In this document: piece after piece, positions 37,863-46,350 of the stretch | How the letters are laid out: each line of letters opens with the position of its first letter | How positions within the stretch are numbered: position 1 is the stretch's first letter | From: Paenibacillus timonensis | GTDB lineage: Bacteria; Bacillota; Bacilli; Paenibacillales; Paenibacillaceae | Direction of reading: 5' to 3' | Assembly: GCF_009725205.1 (NCBI RefSeq) | Contig: NZ_WNZY01000004.1 | Coordinates: 1-64,000, forward strand | Length of the DNA: 64,000 nucleotides | Made by a program: the position numbers and the translations under genes | The notes under the pieces: generated by a model | The model's input: the letters and a program-made list of their open reading frames with translations, nothing else | Told to the model about the DNA's origin: nothing | Databases searched by the model: none

Positions 37863-39047
37863 ATGAGCTTATTTGACGAAAGAAAACGGCAGCTTACTGA
37901 ACGCTGCGAGCAGTTGATTGGACGGCGCAACGAGAAGGTTCCTTTTGGCAACGGGGTGTATGATCGCTATCGTTATCCGGTGCTAACCGCGGAGCATGCG
38001 CCGCTCATTTGGAAATACGATCTCAACCCGGCCACGAATCCATATTTCTCCGAACGCCTCGGCGTCAACGGCGTATTTAATCCGGGTGCCATCGAGCTGA
38101 ATGGAAAATTCTACCTGATTGCACGAGTCGAGGGCGTAGACCGCAAATCTTTCTTCGCAGTTGCTGAGAGCGATAACGGCGTCGATGGCTTCCGCTTCTG
38201 GAATAAGCCGGTGGTGATGCCGGAAACGGAGGAGCCAGACGTCAACGTCTACGACATGCGGATCGTACAGCATGAGGACGGCTGGATCTACGGCCTGTTC
38301 TGCACGGAGCGTAAAGATCCCGAAGCTCCGCGGGGCGATTTATCGAGCGCCGTCGCCCAGTGCGGCATCGCCCGTACCAAGGACCTGATCACTTGGGAAC
38401 GGCTGGCCGACCTGAAGACAAAATCCCCGCAACAGCGCAACGTCGTGCTGCATCCCGAGTTCGTGGACGGGAAATACGCGTTCTATACCCGTCCGCAGGA
38501 CGGCTTCATCGACGCTGGTTCCGGAGGCGGGATCGGCTGGGGGGTGTCCGATTCGATCGAGCGTGCGGTGATCGACGAGGAAATCATCGTGGACGACCGG
38601 AAGTACCATACGATCAAAGAGGTCAAGAACGGCCAAGGTCCAGCCCCGATCAAAACGAACCAAGGCTGGTTGCATATCGCCCATGGCGTACGAGGAACGG
38701 CAGCAGGACTACGTTATGTGCTATACGCTTTTCTCTCTGACCTCGAGAAGCCGCAGCGCGTCACGCATCGCCCGGGTGGCCATCTGATCGCACCGGAAGG
38801 CGAGGAGCGCGTCGGCGACGTATCCAACGTCGTGTTCTGCAACGGTGTCATCGCCCGCGACAATGGCGACATCTATATCTATTACGCCTCCTCCGACACG
38901 CGTATTCACGTCGCCACGACAACGGTGGATCGGCTTCTCGACTATGTGTTGAACACGCCGGAGGATCCCCTGCGCTCCTACGCCTGCGTACAGCAGCGAA
39001 TCAACTTGATTGAACGAAACGAGCATTTTCTGAACAGAAGTCTGTAA
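37863..39047 (+). CDS. 4-O-beta-D-mannosyl-D-glucose phosphorylase (GH130_1)
   Basis: Phosphorylase that converts mannosylglucose and phosphate into mannose-1-phosphate and glucose, 394 aa. It matches the GH130_1 type in length and motifs: [37 protein letters not shown] with the proton-donor Asp131 (the same number as in the Bacteroides enzyme, from memory), [28 protein letters not shown] and [15 protein letters not shown] lies upstream of ATG, 43 bases after the epimerase. Last gene of the catabolic operon, closed by a strong terminator. Specificity is inferred from subfamily and context. Confidence 0.92.
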   Translation: MSLFDERKRQLTERCEQLIGRRNEKVPFGNGVYDRYRYPVLTAEHAPLIWKYDLNPATNPYFSERLGVNGVFNPGAIELNGKFYLIARVEGVDRKSFFAVAESDNGVDGFRFWNKPVVMPETEEPDVNVYDMRIVQHEDGWIYGLFCTERKDPEAPRGDLSSAVAQCGIARTKDLITWERLADLKTKSPQQRNVVLHPEFVDGKYAFYTRPQDGFIDAGSGGGIGWGVSDSIERAVIDEEIIVDDRKYHTIKEVKNGQGPAPIKTNQGWLHIAHGVRGTAAGLRYVLYAFLSDLEKPQRVTHRPGGHLIAPEGEERVGDVSNVVFCNGVIARDNGDIYIYYASSDTRIHVATTTVDRLLDYVLNTPEDPLRSYACVQQRINLIERNEHFLNRSL

Positions 39048-39053
39048 TTATTC

Positions 39054-39102
39054 AAAAAAGAGCGAACGGCTAAGGGAGGTTTCCTTGGTCGTTCGCTCTT
39101 TT
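39054..39102. terminator. Bidirectional terminator between GH130_1 and LacI gene 2
   Basis: AAAAGAGCGAACG and CGTTCGCTCTTTT are exact reverse complements around a 21-base loop, with A-run and T-run flanks. It serves both convergent transcripts. Confidence 0.9.
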
Positions 39103-39142
39103 GGGTTGTTCTCGTATGAAGGGCGGCGGCAGTTAGCGCCTT

Positions 39143-40213
39143 CTATCGCCCGGTCTGTTGTGGTTCGGCGGTAGAGTCCCGGTACACGGTTTCGACGGAT
39201 ATCATGATTTTTTCCTGTGGCGCATCCGGATGAGCAAGCCGGTCCATCAGCTTTCGTACCGCGCGCTGGCCGAGGTCCTCTTTCGGCACATGGATAGTCG
39301 TAATCGACGGCGCGTTGCGGGCCGCATCGTCGATATTATCAAACCCGCTGACAACGATGTCCCCAGGCACGGTTAACCCGATCTCGCCCAGGACGGTACA
39401 GGCATGGATGGCGATGGAATCATTCGCGCATACCAGCGCCGTCGGGAGCGTCTTTGCTTTTCTCCTCCGTTCTAACCACCCTTGCAGCTCGTCCCCGTAT
39501 GCTCCGGTATCGATGCCTTCCAACTGCAGCATCGGATCATCCGGCGCTTGAGGTGTTAGGCCATTCTCCTCCAAAGCGCTGCGGTAACCGATCCAGCGAT
39601 CCCGGAAGCTTCGGGAGAAAGCCGAGTTCCCCAAGAAGTGCAATTCCCGGTGCCCCAGACCGATCAAATGGGTGGTCAGGCGGGCCATCCCGTCAAGGTT
39701 GTTCGCAAAGACCGTGTCGCTGGGAATCAGCGGGTCCTCATGATCAACGAGGACCATCGGCAGTCCAATCCGGTGCACCTCCAACAGGAATGAGGTGGCG
39801 ATTTGCCCGACCCCGATCATTCCCAGAATGCCGTCCGGATTCAGGATGTGCATAAAATTGTCGCCCCGGGGTTCCGATACGATGATCATCCCCAGTTGCT
39901 GTGCCTCCAGCTCCCGGGAGATGCCCTCCAGCAGCCGGCCCCAATACAGCGATTCCTTGTTTTGAAACCGGATATTCGGCATCAACACCAGCACCGACTG
40001 CTTGCCAGCCGGCGCCGGCAGCGTTGTGCCCGAGGGAATGACGTTCTTGACGTAGCCGTTCTTCTGGTTAAAGTAGCCGAGCTGGGAAGCAGCTTGAATG
40101 ACCCGCTCACGGGTCTGTTCATTGACTCCTCCCTTGCCGGATAAAGCCTTGGATACGACGAATTTCGAAACGCCTAAATGATCGGCAATTTGCTGCATCG
40201 TAATTTTCTTCAA
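39143..40213 (-). CDS. LacI-family transcriptional regulator (2)
   Basis: 356-aa repressor starting at TTG 40213, which has GGAGG 9 bases upstream; the longer frame lacks a ribosome site and would start outside the domain. The N terminus MKKITMQQIADHLGVSKFVVSKALSGKGGV is the LacI helix-turn-helix (residues 5-30). The sensor domain carries VLVDHEDPLIPSDTVFANN and VSGFDNIDDAARNAPSITTIHV. It closes the mannan cluster and is convergent with the catabolic operon. Its promoter has TTGTTAT repeats also found at the mannanase promoter, hinting at joint control of both. Confidence 0.92.
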   Translation of the reverse strand: MKKITMQQIADHLGVSKFVVSKALSGKGGVNEQTRERVIQAASQLGYFNQKNGYVKNVIPSGTTLPAPAGKQSVLVLMPNIRFQNKESLYWGRLLEGISRELEAQQLGMIIVSEPRGDNFMHILNPDGILGMIGVGQIATSFLLEVHRIGLPMVLVDHEDPLIPSDTVFANNLDGMARLTTHLIGLGHRELHFLGNSAFSRSFRDRWIGYRSALEENGLTPQAPDDPMLQLEGIDTGAYGDELQGWLERRRKAKTLPTALVCANDSIAIHACTVLGEIGLTVPGDIVVSGFDNIDDAARNAPSITTIHVPKEDLGQRAVRKLMDRLAHPDAPQEKIMISVETVYRDSTAEPQQTGR

Positions 40214-40251
40214 AAGTTCTGACCTCCGAAATAACGAATCACGAACGGATT

Positions 40252-40278
40252 CATAACAATATAACAACAGTATAACAA
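40252..40278 (-). promoter_or_regulatory. TTGTTAT repeat cluster at the LacI gene 2 promoter
   Basis: On the minus strand TTGTTATACTG, TTGTTATAT and TGTTATG follow one another and include TATACT, a candidate -10 box. The half-site is shared with the operator at 35581-35614. Likely autoregulatory site. Confidence 0.5.
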
Positions 40279-40305
40279 ATCCGCCATTCGTTATAAATCG
40301 TTATT

Positions 40306-40818
40306 TCATTCGCCGGGACCGAACAGGGAGGCTACCCAATGAATGCTCTTCTGCGATGCCTGTTGCAGCAAATGAGCCGCCTTGTCGGCAAAGCGGTCGA
40401 CAGCCGGAGGCGACGGCGGCGGCATGAGCAGATCCGCCGGCGTTTGCATCACTTGGCCACCTGTCGCCGGGTTGTTAAATCCGTTAGTCACCGTGCTCGG
40501 GGTGGTTGCTCCAGGTTGGGCCGAACCGTAACCTGGGGCCATGGTATACCCGCCGGTTGTCCCCTGTGGCGCGGCATAGCCTTGGCCGGTTGTGGTCCAG
40601 GCGGGGGTGGCAGCACCGGACGACCAGCCATTACTGTATTGCTGCTGCGGATAAGGAACCCCCACGGACTGTCCGTTTGCACCAACCGTCGTCCCTCCGG
40701 TTTGAAAGCCGGGGCCGTACACCGACGTTGTTCCGCTTTCGGCGAGCTGCATTCCTAGCGTTACCCCTGCTGCCAGCAAAAGGCCATATACCAAGGTTTT
40801 GCGCAACGTTTTTGCCAT
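40306..40818 (-). CDS. YqxA-position protein (possible DUF3679), membrane-anchored, 170 aa
   Basis: An N-terminal membrane anchor (residues 7-24, LVYGLLLAAGVTLGMQLAES) is followed by a low-complexity Gly/Thr/Gln/Pro/Tyr-rich middle (35-125) and a conserved-looking amphipathic end (DRFADKAAHLLQQASQKSIHWVASLF). In Bacillus the gene between spoIIP and lepA is yqxA (DUF3679), with a similar GM-x-LA anchor. By position and anchor this is its probable counterpart, with a much expanded linker. It follows spoIIP by 36 bases. A sporulation role is inferred only from context. Confidence 0.65.
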   Translation of the reverse strand: MAKTLRKTLVYGLLLAAGVTLGMQLAESGTTSVYGPGFQTGGTTVGANGQSVGVPYPQQQYSNGWSSGAATPAWTTTGQGYAAPQGTTGGYTMAPGYGSAQPGATTPSTVTNGFNNPATGGQVMQTPADLLMPPPSPPAVDRFADKAAHLLQQASQKSIHWVASLFGPGE

Positions 40819-40854
40819 GTCTGTCCCTCCCCCGTTTCCTTCGTTAAATGAAAT

Positions 40855-42225
40855 TTAAGATTTCTTGCTTGATTCGCCGGCTTTGGGTGAGCCCTTGCTC
40901 ACTCCGTTGGATGCATTGGTTCCGCTAGATGCGCCACCGTTTGTTCCGCTTTTCGTCAGCTTGCCCGCTTTCTCCGCGTCCTGGCCTTCCCAATACAGAT
41001 CGGCCAAGATCCCTGCTAACACCTTCGCGGTGCGCTCCAGCTCTTCCTCGCTGTTGTCGATCCCGCCGATTTCGATCAGGACGCTGTTGGGTGACAACGA
41101 CTGGTTGTACTCCCCGTTGCCCTGGGAAGACGTCTTCCCCCATATGCCCCTGGAAATCCCCGGATAAACCTTCTCCAGACGATCATGAATCGAGCTCGCG
41201 AATTTCTCATTCTCGCGCCAGTTCTCATTGCCATGCCCGATGATGAAATAAACCTGAGCATAATTGACGCCGTCAATGGTCGTGGTCGTCTTGTCATGGC
41301 GTTGCGAATCGCGGTGGATATCGATAAAATATTGCAGCTTGCCGTTTTCGGCCATCGCCTGCTTCACGGTCTCTCGTGAATATTTATATGAATAGTTGTA
41401 GTTGTAATTGCTCACCTTGCTCGCATAATTTTCGAACGAGTGCAACGCGGCGACACCTTTGCGTTCCAGCTCTTTCGCCAGCGCCTCGCCAACCAGGCCG
41501 ACGTTTTTCTTGTCTTCCGCCGAGCTAGGGTTATCCACATTAGTGCCCAGAACTGGATTATATGATTCTTGCGGATGCGAATGATAGATCATCACGATAT
41601 TTTTGTTGCCCGGTTGGATCGAAGGCTCCCCCTGATCCCCAGAAGTGCCGTCTGTCTTCCCAGGCTCCTGTTCCGGTGGCTGTGATTCGCCCGAATCGGC
41701 TTCGCCCGGCCCCGGGTCCGCGTCATCCCCGCCTTCATCGCCATTCGGCTCCGGGTGATCTGGCGCGCTGCCATCCGCGCCTGTACCCGGCCGGTAATCC
41801 TCGGGCGCTTGGGCCGTGCCATTGCCGGAGCCCGTACGCAGCAGGATCGGGCTATCGGCACCCAGTCCCGGAACTTCTCGGGCGACCAAACTCTTCGGAT
41901 CGGATGGATTCACGTCCGTCAACAGCTGGAAGACGAAATTCGTCATCTGCCGACCCGATATCGCCGGCGTTTGCTTTTCGCTGGCCGCGTGCGGCAGTTC
42001 CATGCCAACCATATCCATGAAAAACCCGCTCGATAGCGACGCAGCCAGCCCCTTCATCGAAGAAACCGGGGACGTATTGAGATTCTTCTCGGCTATGCCC
42101 AGCACCCCCAACATGACGAAAAAGATCACCGACATGACCGATAAAAGCAAGAATGTGCGTCCCAGCGCCAACACATGCAACAGATTCCGTCTCATTTTCC
42201 CTAGATTCCAAGCCTTGAATTTCAT
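40855..42225 (-). CDS. spoIIP: Stage II sporulation protein P (SpoIIP)
   Basis: Cell-wall amidase/endopeptidase of the SpoIID-M-P engulfment machine, active outside the mother-cell membrane. 456 aa. Residues 18-48 are the membrane anchor. Residues 145-205 form an acidic Pro/Gly/Asp linker longer than in Bacillus. The amidase domain begins at IVMIYHSHPQESYNP, with metal-ligand histidines there and in FIDIHRDSQRHD, and the conserved Glu in SVLIEIGGIDN. The tail is Ser/Gly/Asn-rich. It follows gpr, separated by a terminator. Confidence 0.95.
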   Translation of the reverse strand: MKFKAWNLGKMRRNLLHVLALGRTFLLLSVMSVIFFVMLGVLGIAEKNLNTSPVSSMKGLAASLSSGFFMDMVGMELPHAASEKQTPAISGRQMTNFVFQLLTDVNPSDPKSLVAREVPGLGADSPILLRTGSGNGTAQAPEDYRPGTGADGSAPDHPEPNGDEGGDDADPGPGEADSGESQPPEQEPGKTDGTSGDQGEPSIQPGNKNIVMIYHSHPQESYNPVLGTNVDNPSSAEDKKNVGLVGEALAKELERKGVAALHSFENYASKVSNYNYNYSYKYSRETVKQAMAENGKLQYFIDIHRDSQRHDKTTTTIDGVNYAQVYFIIGHGNENWRENEKFASSIHDRLEKVYPGISRGIWGKTSSQGNGEYNQSLSPNSVLIEIGGIDNSEEELERTAKVLAGILADLYWEGQDAEKAGKLTKSGTNGGASSGTNASNGVSKGSPKAGESSKKS

Positions 42226-42306
42226 ATGCGTGTCCTCCTCCAGCCGCTTTCGAACTATATTCCAAATCTATGAACCTAGTTCAAAGCCTAGAACCTCGAA
42301 TTCTCA

Positions 42307-42342
42307 CAAAAAAAAGAAATCCGCTAGATTCACGGATTTCTT
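42307..42342 (-). terminator. Terminator between gpr and spoIIP
   Basis: On the minus strand AAGAAATCCG TGAATCTAG CGGATTTCTT is followed by TTTTTTG. It lies 30 bases after the gpr stop, so spoIIP probably has its own promoter. Confidence 0.92.
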
Positions 42343-42372
42343 GAGATTCGGGAGAAGGAGGAGGATGCGGCC

Positions 42373-43386
42373 TTAATGGGTATAAGACGCCACGTTATCT
42401 GGTGTAACCGCCTCGTGCAATGAGATGTTCAGACCGCTCGCGATAACATTCGCCACATCTTCAATGAATTCGTCGATTTCTTTCGGCGTAACGATGAGAT
42501 CATGGCCAAGCGGTTCGAGCACCTCTTTGACGAGACCTAGCCGCTCGCTTTCATTTAAATCGTTAAGCATGCCCATGATCTGTTTCGTAGGCGCGTTCCC
42601 GTCGTCGCTTTCTTCATTGAAATGACTCTTCATCATATCGAACACATTATTGACGATCGTGGATGCATAGCACACTGTCGGTACGCCTATCGCGATGCAA
42701 GGTACGCCCAGAATTTCCTTGGTTAGTCCCCGACGTTTGTTGCCGATGCCAGAGCCGGGATGGATGCCGATGTCTGCGATCTGGATCGTCGTATTTACCC
42801 GTTCCAACGAACGTGAAGCCAATGCATCGATGGCGATGATCAGATCCGGTCGCGTCCGTTCCACGATCCCTTGCACCACTTCGCTCGACTCAATGCCGGT
42901 AATGCCAAGCACGCCAGGAGCGATCGCGCTAACTTCTCGGTAACCCGGTGCGACCTGGTCCGGCGTCAGCTCGAAGTAATGTCGGGTAACCATGACATTC
43001 TCTACCACCAGCGGTCCGAGTGCATCCGGCGTAACATTCCAGTTGCCCAAGCCGACGATCAGCGTCTTCGCTCCCGGTCCGACCCCGATTTTATTTAAAA
43101 ATGCGGTAAACTCCTTCGCGAACGCGGCAGCGACCTTTTCCTGCAGTTCGGTATCCTGATTCCGGAGGCCGGGGACCTCCAAGGTCACGTAATGTCCCTG
43201 GATTCGTCCGATTTGCCGTGAGGCCGCCTCGTTGGTCACATCCAGTCGGGTGATCTTGATTCCGTCCTGTTCCTCGACCTGTTCATTTAGCCCGGGAACC
43301 GGCCCGCCATGGGCGGTCTCTGCGATCTCCTTCGATTCAACGGCCAAGTCAGTACGTACGGAATACTCCCGTAAGTCTAAATTCAT
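42373..43386 (-). CDS. gpr: Germination protease Gpr
   Basis: Aspartic-type protease that degrades small acid-soluble spore proteins at germination. With the start at MNLDLREYSVRTDLAVE (337 aa; TGGAGG upstream) the length is that of the family. The N-terminal propeptide contains VRTDLAVES, close to the autoprocessing site. Core motifs are LIVGLGNWNVTPDALGP and IGIHPGSGIGNKRRGLT. Expressed in the forespore by analogy. It is divergent from rpsT, as in Bacillus. Confidence 0.96.
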   Translation of the reverse strand: MNLDLREYSVRTDLAVESKEIAETAHGGPVPGLNEQVEEQDGIKITRLDVTNEAASRQIGRIQGHYVTLEVPGLRNQDTELQEKVAAAFAKEFTAFLNKIGVGPGAKTLIVGLGNWNVTPDALGPLVVENVMVTRHYFELTPDQVAPGYREVSAIAPGVLGITGIESSEVVQGIVERTRPDLIIAIDALASRSLERVNTTIQIADIGIHPGSGIGNKRRGLTKEILGVPCIAIGVPTVCYASTIVNNVFDMMKSHFNEESDDGNAPTKQIMGMLNDLNESERLGLVKEVLEPLGHDLIVTPKEIDEFIEDVANVIASGLNISLHEAVTPDNVASYTH

Positions 43387-43508
43387 GCCATATGACCTCC
43401 ATTTCCTCTGATTGCCTTTATTGTGCGGGAGAGGGAATGCGTTTATGCATGCCATAGGTCAAGCGGTAAAACTTGCGAGAAATCGAGAGATTCAGTATGA
43501 TGAATTTA

Positions 43509-43537
43509 TTGCTTTTTACTATCTTGCGTGATAAAAT
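43509..43537 (+). promoter_or_regulatory. Sigma-A promoter of rpsT
   Basis: TTGCTT (43509-43514), 17-base spacer, TAAAAT (43532-43537), 55 bases ahead of the rpsT start. Confidence 0.65.
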
Positions 43538-43591
43538 ATTTTAAGTTGTGAATCATCTGGGTTGATATATGCTTTACAGGAGGTGAATGCA

Positions 43592-43864
43592 ATGCCAAAC
43601 ATTAAATCCGCTATCAAACGCGTGAAAACGAATGACAAACGCCGCGTGCTGAACGCTTCGCAAAAATCCGCCCTGCGTACGGCTGTGAAAACTGCCGACA
43701 CCGCTCTGGCGAACAACGAAGTTGAAGCAGCTAAAGCTGCTTTCGTTGCTGCTACCAAAAAATTGGACAAAGCTGTTACTAAAGGTTTGATCCACAAAAA
43801 TGCAGCTGCCCGTAAGAAATCCCGCTTGGCTAAAAAATTGAACGAAATTACGTCTAAAGCGTAA
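43592..43864 (+). CDS. rpsT: 30S ribosomal protein S20
   Basis: Primary 16S rRNA-binding protein, 90 aa from [18 protein letters not shown], preceded by AGGAGGTGA. The Lys/Ala-rich helical sequence ([32 protein letters not shown]) is typical; the key landmark is [16 protein letters not shown]. It stands alone on the plus strand between the minus-strand gpr and holA, as in Bacillus, and ends in a strong terminator. Confidence 0.98.
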   Translation: MPNIKSAIKRVKTNDKRRVLNASQKSALRTAVKTADTALANNEVEAAKAAFVAATKKLDKAVTKGLIHKNAAARKKSRLAKKLNEITSKA

Positions 43865-43908
43865 GACTCGTTAATGATAATGAAGTTTTTCTTCAACTAA
43901 GCTCAAAG

Positions 43909-43943
43909 AGACCTGAACGATGAATCGTTCAGGTCTTTTTGGC
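43909..43943 (+). terminator. Terminator of rpsT
   Basis: AGACCTGAACGA (43909-43920) pairs perfectly with TCGTTCAGGTCT (43925-43936), followed by TTTTGGC. Confidence 0.93.
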
Positions 43944-43976
43944 TTTTATTGAGGGGGCGGGGGACGTTATTCGCCT

Positions 43977-44999
43977 CTAGGCCCCCAGTTTTAACAGGAA
44001 TAACTCCAGCCCCAGCACTTTGTCGATTTGCCCGCTTTTCATCCGGTAATCCAAATCGGCCAGCTCGGACAGGATGGTTCTCAGCCGGCCGGCTTCAAAT
44101 TTCCGGGCCTGATCACCGGCCAGCTTAACTACGTACGGATGCAAACTGAGCTGCGAGGCGATCTGTTGCTGTGAGTAGCTCTGGCGTCCAAGCTCTTTCA
44201 CTTGCAGCATGATCCGGAACTGGCGGGCGATCAACGCCGCGATCTTGATCGGCTCTTCGCGCTGCTTCAGCAGTTCGTAGAAAATGCCAAGCGCCTGCTC
44301 CAGTCGAATCGCAGCGATATGCTCCACCATCACGAACACGTTTTGCTCCGTGCTGCGAGCAACAAGCTGCTCAACTGCCGCGGTATCGATCATCCCGCCG
44401 GATCCGGCGTACAAGCAGAGCTTGTCCGTTTCCGCAGCCAAGGCTGCCATCTGCACGCCGCTCGCTGCAATCAACGCCTCCGCCGCGTCGCGTCCGATCC
44501 GGCAGCCGCGTTTCTCCACCCCTTGCACGACCCACTGTACGAGCTCCCCGCCGCCCAGCGGCATAAAGGACAACACCGTACCGGCTGCCTTAATCGCTTT
44601 GACGACCTTCTTCCGCTCGTCCAACTTCTCGCCGTTCGCCACAAACACGATCACGCTATGCTCAGCCGGGTTGCCGATATACGTCAGCAGCGTCTCCAAC
44701 TTATGCTCGATTTTGCCGCCTTCCTTGCCGCCTGCTACAAGCAGTGCGGAGTCACGGACAACAATCAGCTTACGCTCTACGAGAAAGGGCATCGTCTCCG
44801 CTTCTTCGACCACGACCTCGATTGGGGTCTCCGTCAGATCAAAAGAAGCCAAGGCAAAGTCCTTTTGATCCCGATCCACAAGCTGCTCCTGGAGCAAGCC
44901 CACGAACTCTTGAATCTGGTATTTCTCCGTACCGTAACAAACGTATAGCGGGGAGATCCGCCCCTGCTTAATGTCTTTCATCGCTTGCTTTGCGTCCAT
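43977..44999 (-). CDS. holA: DNA polymerase III subunit delta
   Basis: Clamp-loader delta subunit, 340 aa from MDAKQAMKDIKQGRISPLYVCYG (GGAAGGGAG upstream). The N-terminal AAA-like fold starts with PLYVCYGTEKY, and the DNA-pol3_delta landmarks TMPFLVERKLIVVRD and FVANGEKLDERKKVVK follow. The C-terminal helical domain ends DYRMKSGQIDKVLGLELFLLKL, as is common. This is the yqeN position of the Bacillus block. Confidence 0.95.
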   Translation of the reverse strand: MDAKQAMKDIKQGRISPLYVCYGTEKYQIQEFVGLLQEQLVDRDQKDFALASFDLTETPIEVVVEEAETMPFLVERKLIVVRDSALLVAGGKEGGKIEHKLETLLTYIGNPAEHSVIVFVANGEKLDERKKVVKAIKAAGTVLSFMPLGGGELVQWVVQGVEKRGCRIGRDAAEALIAASGVQMAALAAETDKLCLYAGSGGMIDTAAVEQLVARSTEQNVFVMVEHIAAIRLEQALGIFYELLKQREEPIKIAALIARQFRIMLQVKELGRQSYSQQQIASQLSLHPYVVKLAGDQARKFEAGRLRTILSELADLDYRMKSGQIDKVLGLELFLLKLGA

Positions 45000-45361
45000 C
45001 CGGGTTCTCCCTTCCGTCTTCATTGCCTCTAACCATCATACTTCGATTTGGCTCATTCGTCCAAACCCTGTTTGTCGCTCCTGCTCGAAAAAACGAAAAA
45101 ATAGCCGCTGATCCGGCCAGTAATGAGCTAATGTGTGTTGGAGTTGCTGTAGTGTGTTGGAGTACAGTAGTTGCCGTGACATGCGGAAGCAGGTCAGTAT
45201 GCTGTCAGATGTCGTTGTCGTTGTGCTGTAGATGATGTTGTGTGTTGGAGTTTGCTCGTTTTCTGTAGTTGCTGTTGTTGCTGCAGAGTTGTATCGTGTA
45301 TTTTGCTGACGGTACCTTGTAATGTTCAAGCGGCGTGCAGCAAATGTTCGGCCAAAGGTAT

Positions 45362-45550
45362 CGTAACGGAATGTACAGCCCTTATTTGCCCATTTCCCTG
45401 CGATTTCCCGCTGTAACGGAACCCAGAGACCTTATTGAGCTATACCCATGTGGATTGAGCTGATTTCAACCGAAATAAGGTCTCCTGGTTCCGTTAGAAG
45501 TCTAAGCAACGGATAAACGTTCAAATAACGGCACTGAGTTCCGTTAAAAT
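45362..45550. repeat. Nested palindromic intergenic element (element C)
   Basis: Outer arms: TAACGGAATGTACAGCCCTTATTTG (near 45364; only its first 20 bases matter, TAACGGAA...CTTATTTG) pairs with CAAATAACGG...TTCCGTTA (near 45520). Inner arms: TAACGGAACCCAGAGACC (near 45414) pairs with GGTCTCCTGGTTCCGTTA (near 45477). The inner right arm is preceded by TTTCAACCGAAATAA. The two nested stems share the TAACGGAA end. Confidence 0.7.
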
Positions 45551-45590
45551 GCTGAAGGTTAGTGAAGTACAGCAGGTTGAGGCAGGTTAG

Positions 45591-46120
45591 GAGCACCGAG
45601 AAGGTTGGATGAAGCTAGGGACTGAGTAGCGGAGCGTAGCCGGAGGCTACGTGAGCATCGGAAGGCCCGGCTGAATTCAAGATTCGACGCCGATTCCGCT
45701 TCTCCCGAATTTACTTCGTGATCTCGAGCTGACTTTTTAACTTCCCCCTTCAAATGAAGGTTAAAAAGTCTGGTTGGGAGCACCGAGAAGGTTGGATGAA
45801 GCTAGGGACTGAGTAGCGGAGCGTAGCTGGAGGCTACGTGAGCATCGGAAGGCCCGGCTGAATTCAAGATTCGACGCCGAGCAATCTCCCCCGAGCCCGC
45901 TTCGTGATCCAAAGCTGACTTTTTAACTTCCCCCTTCAAATGAAGGTAAAAAAGTCTGGTTGGGAGCACCGAGAAGGTTGGATGAAGCTAGGGACTGAGT
46001 AGCGGAGCGTAGCCGGAAGCTACGTGAGCATCGGAAGGCCCGGCTGAATTCAAGATTCGACGCCGATTCCGCTTCTCCCGAATTTACTTCGTGATCTCGA
46101 GCTGACTTTTTAACTTCCTC
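45591..46120. repeat. 186-bp tandem repeat, just under 3 copies
   Basis: Units start at GAGCACCGAGAAGGTTGGAT at 45591, 45778 and 45964 (periods 187 and 186). Each holds the hairpin CGTAGC...GCTACG, then CATCGGAAGGCCCGGCTGAA. The first two units end in the hairpin GACTTTTTAAC...GTTAAAAAGTC with an inner CCTTCA/TGAAGG stem. In the third this last hairpin is interrupted after TTTTTAACTTCC. Confidence 0.92.
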
Positions 46121-46130
46121 TATAAATGCA

Positions 46131-46169
46131 ACAGAGGGACCTCTGCCTCTTGGCGAAAGATCCCTCTGT
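46131..46169 (-). terminator. Possible terminator after the anti-sigma gene
   Basis: ACAGAGGGA (46131-46139) pairs with TCCCTCTGT (46161-46169). The minus-strand continuation TGCATTTATAG is only weakly T-rich and the hairpin lies 180 bases past the stop codon. Confidence 0.4.
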
Positions 46170-46350
46170 CCCGGAACATCTATATAAACGCGGGCCGAAA
46201 AGCTCTAGAAACTCTCCCGCCAGCGGTCATACGACGATCAGGGGTCCAAACCGCTATCTCTACTATACATATAACCTATTCCATATCTCCTGAAAAGGTG
46301 CTTGCCGCATGTTCAAAAAACCGCCCAATTTCGTCCGTCCGCGTTCTTGT

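Larger units (their letters stand above)
45000..46350. other. Gene-free region between holA and the anti-sigma gene
   Basis: About 1.35 kb without a credible gene. 45130-45300 is G/T-rich with three exact copies of TGTGTTGGAGT (45134, 45153, 45241). 45360-45550 is a nested palindrome. 45591-46120 is a 186-bp tandem repeat. 46131-46169 is a hairpin. In Bacillus a tiny gene (yqzM) lies between comEC and holA; I found no such frame here. Confidence 0.75.

Noticed and set aside
28975-40267. Mannan cluster as an integrative mobile element
   Set aside because: No integrase, transposase, attachment-site duplication or terminal repeat is visible at either edge.
45036-45329. 97-codon minus-strand frame rich in Thr and Gln
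   Set aside because: Low-complexity translation of the G/T-rich stretch; no ribosome site and no conserved features. I also considered it as yqzM, but YqzM is a short membrane protein and does not resemble it.
45559-45783. 74-codon minus-strand frame over the 186-bp repeat
   Set aside because: Lies in the tandem repeat and is not maintained in frame in the next units.
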